From: Streptomyces sp. NRRL F-2664
GTDB lineage: Bacteria > Actinomycetota > Actinomycetes > Streptomycetales > Streptomycetaceae
DNA length: 64,000 nt
Reading direction: 5' to 3'
Assembly (NCBI RefSeq): GCF_000719345.1
Contig: NZ_JOFX01000023.1
Location: 1 to 64,000, forward strand
Shown: positions 51,282 through 58,905 of the stretch, piece after piece
Numbering within the stretch: the first letter of the stretch is position 1
How the letters are laid out: each line of letters begins with the position of its first letter
The notes under the pieces: model-generated
Databases searched by the model: none
Told to the model about the DNA's origin: nothing
What the model saw: only the letters and a program-made list of their open reading frames with translations
Program-made: the position numbers and the translations under genes

Positions 51282-53160
51282 TGACTTCGTCGTCCTTCGG
51301 GGTCCGCCACTTCGCGGTGTCCTTGCCGTCCCGCGGAGTGATGTAGTTGGAGAGGTCCTCCGGCTCGATGTGGTACGCGTGGATCATATGGTCCTGGCGG
51401 ATGATGGCCACCGGCCTGGACGGGTCCAGGGTCCTGTCGATGATGATCCGCGCCCCCGTATCGCTGTCGACATAGTTGGCCGGCGATTGCAGATGGCCCC
51501 GCAGGTACTTCTCCAGTTTCACCTCGTCGTTCCCGATGCCCTTCAGGTAGTGGTTGTCCTTGCCGCTCTCCGCCTCGTTGAGGTCCGAGTACGGGGCCAG
51601 CCCGAAGGGGTCGCACCACCCGTGGGGGTTGGCAACGTACGCCATCGGGTTGGGGGCCGCCGCCAGGCCCAGCGGGTCCGGGCTCAGATAGCGGGCGGTC
51701 TCGGGGTCGTACGTGCGGAAGTAGTTATGGTGCAGGCCTGATTCGGCGTCGAAGTACTGGCCGGGGAAGCGCAGCGGCGTGTAGGCCGTGGCGTCCCGGT
51801 TCCAGGCCGTGGATCCCCACAGTGTGGAGCGGCTGCGCCAGGCCAGTCCGCCGCCCTCGTCGATGAGTTCGGCGGGTGCGCCCACCAGGTCGGTGACGAT
51901 GGCGTAGAACCGCTCGTCCACCACCTCCTGGCTGGCGCCCAGGATCCGCTCCGTCTGCGCGAGCGGCTGCAGGCCGCGGTGGTCCCAGGTCACGGCGATC
52001 CCGCCGGCCTCCTGCGCCGCGGCGGCGGTCCGCTGCTCGCACAGCACGGTGCCGTCCCAGGTGAAGACCGTGCGTTCGGCCACCTCCAGGCCGTCGGGCG
52101 TCATCCGTTCCTTCGCCGTCCGCCGTCCCAGCGGGTCGTACGTGTACCGCCAGCGCGTCCCGTCCGGGGTGGTGACGGCCGTGATTCGGTCCTCGGCGTC
52201 CCACTCGTAGCGCCAGGTGTCGGGCTTGCGCGAGAGCCGGGCCTTCTGGCGGAGCACGACCCGGCCGAGGACGTCGTACTCGTGGCGGACCCGGCCCGCG
52301 CCGATCAGCCGGGTGCCCTCGTAGGTGCGCGGTCCGGTGGCTTCCCCGCCTCCGGGATGGGCGTCGGGCCAGTGCGCGGAGGTCTGGTTGCCCACGTCTG
52401 TATGCGTGGCGCGTGCCGTCCGCATCGGTCCGGGCGGCGAGCAGGTCGAAGTGGGTGTACTCGAAGTGCACCCCGCCGCCGTCGGGGCCGTCCGTACGGG
52501 TCAGGCAGTTCCCGTCATACGTCCACGAGCGGCGCCGGCCGTTCGGGTCCTTCCGGTGCAGCGGCTTGCCCTCCACCGTCCATTCCATGCGGGTGACCGC
52601 TCCCAGGGGGTCGGTGACGCCGTGACCCGCCCGAAGGCGTCCCGCTCGTACGTGGTGGTGGCGCCGAGCCGGTCGGTGACGGCCAGCGGCAGCCCGGCCC
52701 GGTCGGTGCGGATCCGCGTGACCGCCCCGCGGGGGTCGGTGACGGTGGTGAGGTGGCCGCTCTCGTCGTAGCCGAAGTGGGTGATCGTCCCGTCGGGGCG
52801 GCTGACCGCGGTGCGGTTTCCGCGCTCGTCGTAGGTCTGGTGGACGACCGATCCGTCCACGGCGACGACCTTGACCGGCCGGCCGAGGTCGTTGTACTCG
52901 GCGCGGGCCTCCCGGCCGTCGGGCCGGACGTAGGAGACCATGCGGCCCATGTCGTCGAAGGTGCTGCGGGTGGTGTGGCCGAGCGGATCGGTGAGCGCGG
53001 TCCGCCGGCCGCCGCTGTCGTACTGGTACCGGGTGACCGCGCCGAGCGGGTCGGTCTCGGCCACCACCCGGTACCGGTCGTCGATCAGGTACTGGCGGGT
53101 ACGACCGGCGGCGGTGGTCACACGCGTCACCCGGTGGCGGGTATCAGCAAGGGACCTGCT
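51274..53160 (-). pseudogene. Rhs/YD-repeat polymorphic toxin, 5'-truncated and frameshifted
   Basis: Read leftward from about 53160, three frames in turn give a continuous YD-repeat protein: YLIDDRYRVVAETDPLGAVT, FDDMGRMVSYVRPDGREARA; then MEWTVEGKPLHRKDPNGRRR and TDGPDGGGVHFEYTHFDLLA; then YEGTRLIGAGRVRHEYDVLG and YDPLGRRTAKERMTPDGLEV. The Rhs core end is present (YDPETARYLSPDPLGLAAAP, ANPHGWCDPFGLAPY), followed by about 95 residues of variable C-terminus (HYLKGIGNDEVKLEKYLRGH, DHMIHAYHIEPEDLSNYI), which should be the toxin tip. Frameshifts lie near 52610 and 52390, and the N-terminal secretion part is absent, so the full toxin cannot be made. Confidence 0.8.
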
Positions 53161-53524
53161 CGCCTCCAAGGATCGGCGGCCGACCCGGCCCGTGGGCGCA
53201 GGTCGCCCGTACGGTGCGGTCCGCCAGCGGCGTTGCGCGGGCGGTGCAGTCGTGGTCCTTGTCAGGGCACAGGTCGCACTCATACACCCCGAGGCAGACG
53301 TTCATCACCACCTGGCAGCGCGTGCAGGAGTTTCGGGTGCAGGCGAACGCCGCCTCCGACGCGGCCGTGCTGCGCGCCGCGCCGCCGTGACCGCCACCGG
53401 CTCGCTCGCCATCCGAGCTCGACCACGCCCACCCCGCTAAACAGGGTGGAGATCAAGCTAGGGGCGGGTGTCCATGCGGTGGATGAGCCGGCCGTCGGGG
53501 CCGAAGACGTCGATGAGGTAACCA
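53161..53524. other. No gene supported
   Basis: This lies between the broken Rhs gene and a small regulator. A leftward frame is Cys-rich (CTRNSCTRCQVVMNVC) and the matching rightward frame reads TWQRVQEFRVQANAASDAAV. The two are antisense images of each other, and neither has a start, so neither is annotated. Confidence 0.3.
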
Positions 53525-53803
53525 TTGCAGCCCCTATTGGCTTCGGCGGTGCGCCTGTCGATCGTCGCAGCCCTCGCCGCTGTGGAGAAGGCCGAGTTCG
53601 CCTACGTACGGGACCTCGTGGAACTCACCGACTCCGCCTTGTCGAAGCAGGTCTCGCGGCTCGACGAAGCGGGCTGGGTGCCGGTGGAGAAGGGGCAGGT
53701 CGGACGCCGTACGCGGACCTGGCTGCGGCTGACCGAGGACGGAGCGGCCGCCTACCTGGGCCACCTCGCCGCCCTCACGGTAATCGCGGGCCCACTGCAG
53801 TGA
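53525..53803 (+). CDS. MarR-like winged-helix regulator
   Basis: This encodes 92 residues from a TTG start with GAGG 6 bases upstream. It reads ASAVRLSIVAALAAVEKAEF, then VRDLVELTDSALSKQVSRLD, EAGWVPVEKGQVGRRTRTWL. This is the short HTH_27-type winged-helix family in which the recognition helix contains S-D/S-A-L-S-K-Q. It probably binds DNA as a dimer; targets are unknown. A stop (TAA) lies two codons upstream in frame, so either TTG is the start or a few N-terminal residues have been lost. Length is normal for the family. Confidence 0.7.
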   Translation: MQPLLASAVRLSIVAALAAVEKAEFAYVRDLVELTDSALSKQVSRLDEAGWVPVEKGQVGRRTRTWLRLTEDGAAAYLGHLAALTVIAGPLQ

Positions 53804-53804
53804 T

Positions 53805-53856
53805 GGGCACGAGTGAATGGCTGGTCGCGGGCGCGACCAGCCATTCACTTGTGCCC
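53805..53856 (+). terminator. Very long hairpin terminator
   Basis: Arms 53805-53828 and 53833-53856 pair over 24 positions with a single G-U and a 4-base GGGC loop, beginning 2 bases after the stop codon. It is the longest stem in the window. Confidence 0.85.
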
Positions 53857-54124
53857 TGGCGTGGGCGGTACCGCGGTCGGACCGCTCACGATGCCCGGCT
53901 CGGTGCGTACCTCGGTATGCACCCGGAACGGCCGACGTCGGCGCATCCAAGACACACCGCAGGCCACCAGGCCCGTCCGGCGGATCGGTATCGGACAGGC
54001 GGCGATCGAGGACACCATCTGACCTAAATGCCACCTACTGTCGTCCGTGGCCGGGCACCGGAAGGTTCGACTGCCGCCCCGAGCGGCGGTGCCCGCCACC
54101 CAACGGCCGTACGGAAGGAGCGAT

Positions 54125-54949
54125 GTGACGATTCTGGTCACGGGTGCTACGGGCACCCTGGGGCGCCACGTGGTCGAGCGACTGCGCCGAGCCGGACAGA
54201 CGGTGCGCGCGCTCACACGCGCCCCGGCCGAGGCGACCGGCCTGCCCGACGGCATCGAAGTGGTGGGCGGCGACCTCACGAAGCCGCAGACGCTGGCAGC
54301 GGCTCTCGACGGCGTCTCGGCCGTGCACCTGCTCGGAGCCACCGGACACGACCACACCCCGCTGCGCACAGGACCGCAGATCATGGCGATGGCCGCCGAG
54401 GCGGGCGTACGCCGGCTGACGGTCCTGTCGGCCGGCGAGGAAGGAGAACTGGGACAGGCCGTGCGGAACAGCGGCCTGGAGTGGACGTTCATCTGGCCGA
54501 TCGACTTCATGTCCAACGCGCTGGGCTGGTCCGAGGCCATCCGCACCGCGGCGGAGGTCCGCGAGCCGTACGCGCATCGCAGGACCGCCTCGGCCGACGA
54601 GACGGATGTCGCCGACGTCGTCGCTACGGTACTCACCGGGGGAGGTCACGCGGGCAGGAGCCTCCTCGTGTCGGGGCCCGAAGCGCTGACGCCGATCGAC
54701 AAGGTGTCAGCCATCGCGGCGGCGACGGGCCGTGAGATCCGTTTCACCGAGCTGACCGATGACCAGGCCCGCCGGCAGTGGCGCGCCGAGGGCTGGCCCG
54801 AGGAGGGCATCGAGTTCATGCTGCACATGTGGGCCACCGTGCCCGAGACGGTGGCCGAGGTGACGTCGGTGGTCGAGGAAGTGGTCGGCCGTCCGCCGCG
54901 GACCTTCGCGCAATGGGCCGCCGCACACGCTGACGCATTCCGCCCCTGA
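54125..54949 (+). CDS. NmrA-like NAD(P)-binding protein
   Basis: This encodes 274 residues from a GTG with a GGAAGGAG ribosome site. It has the atypical short-chain dehydrogenase fold: TILVTGATGTLGRHVVERLR for dinucleotide binding, RALTRAPAEATGLPDGIEVV, GGDLTKPQTLAAALDGVSAV, and LTVLSAGEEGELGQAVRNSG. There is no Y-x-x-x-K catalytic pair at the usual place, as in NmrA/HSCARG-type proteins, which sense or use NAD(P)H. The hairpin at 53805 separates it from the MarR-like gene upstream. The MarR-like regulator could control it, an arrangement common for this enzyme type. Confidence 0.85.
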   Translation: MTILVTGATGTLGRHVVERLRRAGQTVRALTRAPAEATGLPDGIEVVGGDLTKPQTLAAALDGVSAVHLLGATGHDHTPLRTGPQIMAMAAEAGVRRLTVLSAGEEGELGQAVRNSGLEWTFIWPIDFMSNALGWSEAIRTAAEVREPYAHRRTASADETDVADVVATVLTGGGHAGRSLLVSGPEALTPIDKVSAIAAATGREIRFTELTDDQARRQWRAEGWPEEGIEFMLHMWATVPETVAEVTSVVEEVVGRPPRTFAQWAAAHADAFRP

Positions 54950-55017
54950 TAGGAAGGAAGGGCTGGACCGACCCTGGGATGTACACCTGGAGGCCGGTCA
55001 TGTCAATGCCCGCTCTC

Positions 55018-55208
55018 GGAGGCGTGAACATCCTGACCGCCGGTGGACCCGGCTCTGATCAGTCAGTACCTCACCTCCACTTCCACGTAGTCGCGCGCTG
55101 GTCGGACGACGCGTTTCCACCTGGCCCACCCAGCAGTCCCGTTACCAGATCGCCGATGACCCTGTCACGCAGCTCGCCAACACCATGGCTGCCACTCACG
55201 CGCGGTGA
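55018..55208 (+). pseudogene. HIT-family hydrolase, C-terminal fragment with frameshift
   Basis: The frame reads GGVNILTAGGPGSDQSVPHL, then HFHVVARWSDDAF. After about 55115 a different frame continues STWPTQQSRYQIADDPVTQL, ANTMAATHAR and stops at 55206. The H-L-H-F-H-V-V histidine triad identifies a HIT nucleotide hydrolase. The N-terminal half is missing and the frame is broken, so it is inactive. Confidence 0.65.
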
Positions 55209-55910
55209 CCTCACCACATAAGTTGAGCCAGAACCGGTTCTCGTGAACAGAGCCAGTCGGGCGTAGCCTCTGTGGGCCAGAGCCATGCGAGTGGAGGGCT
55301 GGTCACCACGAACCAATGGACACCGATTCGGCCCTGCTGCTTGTCCGACATCGGTGGGGTCTCATCCCAGTAGACGTAGCAGCGGCATCTGCGACGGCCT
55401 GCGGCTCCGCTATCAGCAGCACTGGCGAGGCGACATGGATGGCCGCCGGCACCAGGGCTCTCGCGGCGGTGACCTTCGCCTTTCCTCGTATCGCATGTGA
55501 TCGGTGTGCTGATATTCGAGGTAGGGCGTCGGCCTGTCCTGCGGGGTTTGGTGCCGACATTGTGGTGTGCGGGTCGGGTATACGACTCATCGGTAGCGCG
55601 GATACGTCCGACCTGCTGACCGGCTACACCACCACCTACCGGGACCTGGGCGACATAGCTGCACCGTCATCCAGCCGTCGCCCGGCCACGGAACGCGCAC
55701 CCTGCTCTCCCCGCCACCGCACGCGCATCGGGCCGGACGGATGGCAAGAGGTCGAGCCGAGGACCTCCCGATCCGGCCCGAATTGCAAAGATGCCCTGCT
55801 GAAGCGCAGGACGCCTCGAACGGTCCGGGCCCGTCCGACCGGCTTGCATATTCGGGAGTTGACACCGGGTGCCGTGCTGGTCCTGCTCATTCCGGTGTAG
55901 CGGCCCGGTA
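55209..55910. other. No gene recognised; lower-GC spacer
   Basis: About 700 bases with several short open frames but no recognisable domain or start. GC is visibly lower than in flanking genes, and the region adjoins the broken HIT gene, so it is probably decayed or foreign DNA. Confidence 0.4.
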
Positions 55911-57404
55911 CTACCTGGGTGCAGGTACGATTCGGTAGCCGAGATTGTCGATTTTCTCGATCCGTGACGCCCCGTCCAGTTTGCTCCGCAGCGAGGCGAC
56001 GTGGACTTGGAGGGAGCGCTGTAACTCGAATCCGCCCCCGGGCCACAGGCTGTCCAAGAGCTGCTCTCGGGTGACGACCTCGCCCTGTCGCCGGGCGAGC
56101 AGGGCGAGCAGGTCGAATTGCTTGGTGGTGAGTTCGATGACCGTTCCGCTCACACGCACCTGTCGGATACTCAGCTGGATGTGCAGGGACCCCACCTGCA
56201 GGTGGTCGCCGTCTGCTGGTCGGGCCTCCAGGTGGCTGAGGATGTTGGCGGCGTGCCCGTAGCCGACCCGCGCCGAGGAGGCCCCTGATCCTGCGGGGAC
56301 GGCCGCGGACGGCTCCGGTGCTCGGTAGAAGTAGCCGATGCCTCGGGCGGAGACGATGGAGGCACTTCCCACGGCGGTCGCCTCCAGTTTCCTTCGCAGG
56401 CGCGAGATGGTGGACTTGACCTTCTCCGTATCGCTGTCGACGTCCTCCCAGGCCCGGGCGAGCAGCTTTTCCGAGGGCTGCACAACGCCCGAGTTGCGCA
56501 CGAGAAGATCGAGCACACGGAACTCCGTGCGGGTGAGCTGCAGCGGGGTGCCGGCCACGGAGGCTTCCGACGACTGGGAGACGAGCCGAATCAGGCCGTC
56601 GTCCCAGACGCCTTCCGCCCACTGCTCCGGGGAGGAACGCCGACGCAGTACCCGGTCCATGCGGGCGAGGAGTTCCGCGACTCGGACGGGCTTGACGAGG
56701 TAGTCGTCCGCGCCTTGGCTCCAGCCCTGCAGGAGCGCCCCGACGTCGTCTCGGGCCGTGACGACGATGACCGGTACGTCACTGACCGTCCGCAGGCGGG
56801 TCAGGACCTGGGCGCCGTCGATGTCGGGGAGGCCGAGGTCCAACAGGATCAGGTCGGGACGCTGCTTGTTCGCCGTACGCAGGCCGGCGGATCCGGAGGC
56901 TTCGTGCAGGACGGTGTAGTGGTGCTCGCTGAGTCGTTTCGCCAGGGCGGCCCGGACGCCCGGATCATCCTCGATGAGGAGGACACGCGCCTTGCGGCGG
57001 CCGGGGGCCGGCGGGAGGGCCGGTGCCGGCTCGGGCGCCGGCGGCCGGTGTTTCGCCTCGGGTACGGGTTGCGCCAGCGGGTCCAAAGGCTGAGCGTCCA
57101 CGGTCGAGGCCGTTACTCCTGCCTTCGTCAGGAACGCCGTCGTGAACTCCCGGCATTCCGCGTACACCTGGAGCTCGGTGCCGTCCACGGTCAGGACATG
57201 CCGGGCACGGCGTTCACACCGATGGCCCGCGATGTCCGTCGCACACTGCTGCGCCGCGGGGTCCGGTGACGTCCGCACCCTGGCACGGGAGCGCCGGGCC
57301 GCGGATCTGCAGACGTCGGAGCAGTACCGGCGGGGCCGGCCGGTTTCCGCAGCCGCCGGCAGCGGCCCCTCACACTCCCGGCAGCGCCCCTGCTCGGTTC
57401 CCAT
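55911..57404 (-). CDS. Orphan response regulator with Cys-rich N-terminus and two OmpR-type DNA-binding domains
   Basis: This encodes 497 residues with an AGGAGG ribosome site 7 bases upstream. Residues 8-32 have Cys at 8, 11, 28 and 32 (a likely zinc site), with further Cys at 54, 63 and 84. A Pro-rich linker leads to a full receiver domain (about 138-253): acidic pocket IEDDPG at 144-149, phospho-acceptor Asp 189 in LILLDLGLPD, and Lys 238 in DYLVKPV. It is followed by one OmpR/PhoB winged helix (about 265-362, LQLTRTEFRVLDLLVRNSGV, VKSTISRLRRKL) and, after a linker, a second (about 402-496, IELTTKQFDLLALLARRQGE, LQVHVASLRSKLDG). No histidine kinase is adjacent. Two winged helices in one regulator is unusual. 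Confidence 0.88.
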   Translation of the reverse strand: MGTEQGRCRECEGPLPAAAETGRPRRYCSDVCRSAARRSRARVRTSPDPAAQQCATDIAGHRCERRARHVLTVDGTELQVYAECREFTTAFLTKAGVTASTVDAQPLDPLAQPVPEAKHRPPAPEPAPALPPAPGRRKARVLLIEDDPGVRAALAKRLSEHHYTVLHEASGSAGLRTANKQRPDLILLDLGLPDIDGAQVLTRLRTVSDVPVIVVTARDDVGALLQGWSQGADDYLVKPVRVAELLARMDRVLRRRSSPEQWAEGVWDDGLIRLVSQSSEASVAGTPLQLTRTEFRVLDLLVRNSGVVQPSEKLLARAWEDVDSDTEKVKSTISRLRRKLEATAVGSASIVSARGIGYFYRAPEPSAAVPAGSGASSARVGYGHAANILSHLEARPADGDHLQVGSLHIQLSIRQVRVSGTVIELTTKQFDLLALLARRQGEVVTREQLLDSLWPGGGFELQRSLQVHVASLRSKLDGASRIEKIDNLGYRIVPAPR

Positions 57405-57439
57405 GACGCAACCTCCTCGTGGACACGAGGCGAGCATGA

Positions 57440-57457
57440 CACGAAACTGCTTTCGTG
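57440..57457. promoter_or_regulatory. Palindrome upstream of the double-winged-helix regulator
   Basis: CACGAAA (57440-57446), 4 bases, TTTCGTG (57451-57457): perfect 7-base arms, 36 bases before the regulator start. It is a candidate autoregulatory site or site for another repressor. Confidence 0.5.
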
Positions 57458-57567
57458 ACGGCCTGTGAGAGCACCTGCAGGAGGGGGCACTTGGCGCAAG
57501 ACGCGGTTCGTGGTCTCCTGGGTGGGGAGGGCCTGACCGCCAGTCGGCGGCCAGACCCCCCTCGGTT

Positions 57568-57720
57568 TCATGGCCGCTCGTGCTTGCCGGCGTCGACAGC
57601 CATGTCACCCAACGCGATGAGAGCCCTCGCCCCCTGGGCGAGGGCTTCGTGGTGCTTGAGGACGGCCACGGTCTCCCCTATGAGGAGTACCGCCCGCAAT
57701 CCGGTCCACCACGAACTCAC
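57568..57720 (-). CDS. Possible small protein
   Basis: This encodes 50 residues from a GTG: VSSWWTGLRAVLLIGETVAV, then ALAQGARALIALGDMAVDAG. A plausible mixed hydrophobic/helical peptide with regular codon use, but no ribosome site and no recognised family. Treat as tentative. Confidence 0.25.
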   Translation of the reverse strand: MSSWWTGLRAVLLIGETVAVLKHHEALAQGARALIALGDMAVDAGKHERP

Positions 57721-58380
57721 ATCCCGTGTACGCCAACTCCTGGCCGTACCGCGCCCGGCTGAGGAGGGCTGGTCGCCCTCGACCTCCGCGCCCCGGCCAT
57801 CGGGCCCTGGGGAACTACACATCCGCTACCTCCGCTCGACAGCGACCGCGACCCTCGCGAACTGTCGCGACGAGCACGCGTGGGATGCGCGAGCCGCCGG
57901 TATGCCGTGCGGAAGAAGCTGTGGTTGCGTGGATTCCCCTGGCTTTGAAGAGGCCCGCCTACGGTCGCCCAGAGCAGCCACCGGCGGCAAGTAGGCGCAA
58001 TGAACGTAGCGTCAGCCACCCACCGGCCGACGGTTGACCGCCTGCGTCGCTGCGGCCCCGGCGCCTGTCTGGACCACCACGACGGACAGCCCCGTATTCG
58101 CGCTGCCTGACTGGCTATCGGACGGGCACCGCAGGGCGGCAGCGTGCGGCGGTGGCGTCGTGGGGGTCCGGTTCGGTAAGCAAGTGGGCAGGGCTGTCAG
58201 GGCACGGCTCCGGCTGCCACGACGAGCGCCATTGCAGCACCGGGCCGCCGTCCGTCCGGACGGCGGCCCGGTGCTGGACCCCACCTGGGACGACTAACCA
58301 GGCCGGGCGCACATCGGCAGCGCACCACCGTGCCGGCTGCGCGCCGCCCCGCTGCGCCCTGTGTAGAGTGGCCTCACCGA
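57721..58380. other. No gene recognised upstream of the initiator tRNA
   Basis: About 660 bases with only short overlapping frames on both strands. Two copies of a segment around GACGGCGGCCCGGTGCT-like sequence (58240-58275) form an inverted arrangement, GCACCGGGCCGCC ... GGCGGCCCGGTGC, which may be a hairpin. The tRNA promoter should lie in the last 60 bases. Confidence 0.35.
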
Positions 58381-58454
58381 CGCGGGGTGGAGCAGCTCGG
58401 TAGCTCGCTGGGCTCATAACCCAGAGGTCGCAGGTTCAAATCCTGTCCCCGCTA
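58381..58454 (+). tRNA. Initiator tRNA-fMet (CAU)
   Basis: This is a full cloverleaf: acceptor CGCGGGG pairs with CCCCGC except at position 1, where C faces U. The D arm is GGAGCAGCTCGGTAGCTCG, the anticodon stem-loop TGGGCTCATAACCCA has the three G-C pairs typical of initiators, and the T arm is CAGGTTCAAATCCTG. The discriminator is A and CCA is not encoded. The unpaired 1-72 position and the GGG/CCC anticodon stem separate it from elongator tRNA-Met. Confidence 0.97.
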
Positions 58455-58459
58455 CTGAC

Positions 58460-58489
58460 CGAAGGGCCCGGATCCGTCCGGGCCCTTCG
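58460..58489 (+). terminator. Terminator after the initiator tRNA
   Basis: CGAAGGGCCCGGA (58460-58472) and TCCGGGCCCTTCG (58477-58489) are perfect 13-base complements with a 4-base loop, 5 bases after the tRNA. Confidence 0.85.
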
Positions 58490-58905
58490 CCGTATCTGAA
58501 CCCGACGCCCACGAGCCCGGCGGAGCCCCCGTACCCGCGGGACGACGTTGCCGGGGGAGACGCGGCTGCGGTCGCCAGCGCACGGCCGACCAGCCCGCCG
58601 TGACGACCGATGGAGATCCATACGCCGTCGAGCGTGCTCACCTCCGCCTCGATGACGGCGCGGCGCCCGGCCACCTCGGCCCAGCCGCGCACCGCGCACG
58701 ATCAGACGCAGCTGACCGACCCTCCCCGCGAACTACCATCACCCGGCGTCGGCGGACGCGGCCACTGGATACGGGCCCGGCCGTGCCGGGCCCAGGCCGC
58801 GCCGCGCTCAGCCCGTGCGGGCGTCCGATCTGCTTCCAGGTCGTCTCGCCGTCCTGTCGGATCCCGCACCTAGGCTGTGACTGCAATCGATCAAGGAGCA
58901 GAGCA
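58490..58905. other. No gene recognised
   Basis: This spacer lies between the tRNA terminator and the Imm49-type gene. The downstream frame is open from 58600, but the added residues do not look like protein. An AAGGAG site at 58893-58898 supports the start at 58906. Confidence 0.35.

Noticed and set aside
53144..53420. Cys-rich leftward frame (CTRNSCTRCQVVMNVC and following) resembling a zinc protein
   Set aside because: It has no start codon, and the antisense frame in the same codon register reads just as well, so the pattern is likely an artefact of GC-rich codons.
55316..55900. A 194-codon rightward frame in the spacer before the response regulator
   Set aside because: No ribosome site, no domain, and a change of character along its length; more likely decayed DNA.
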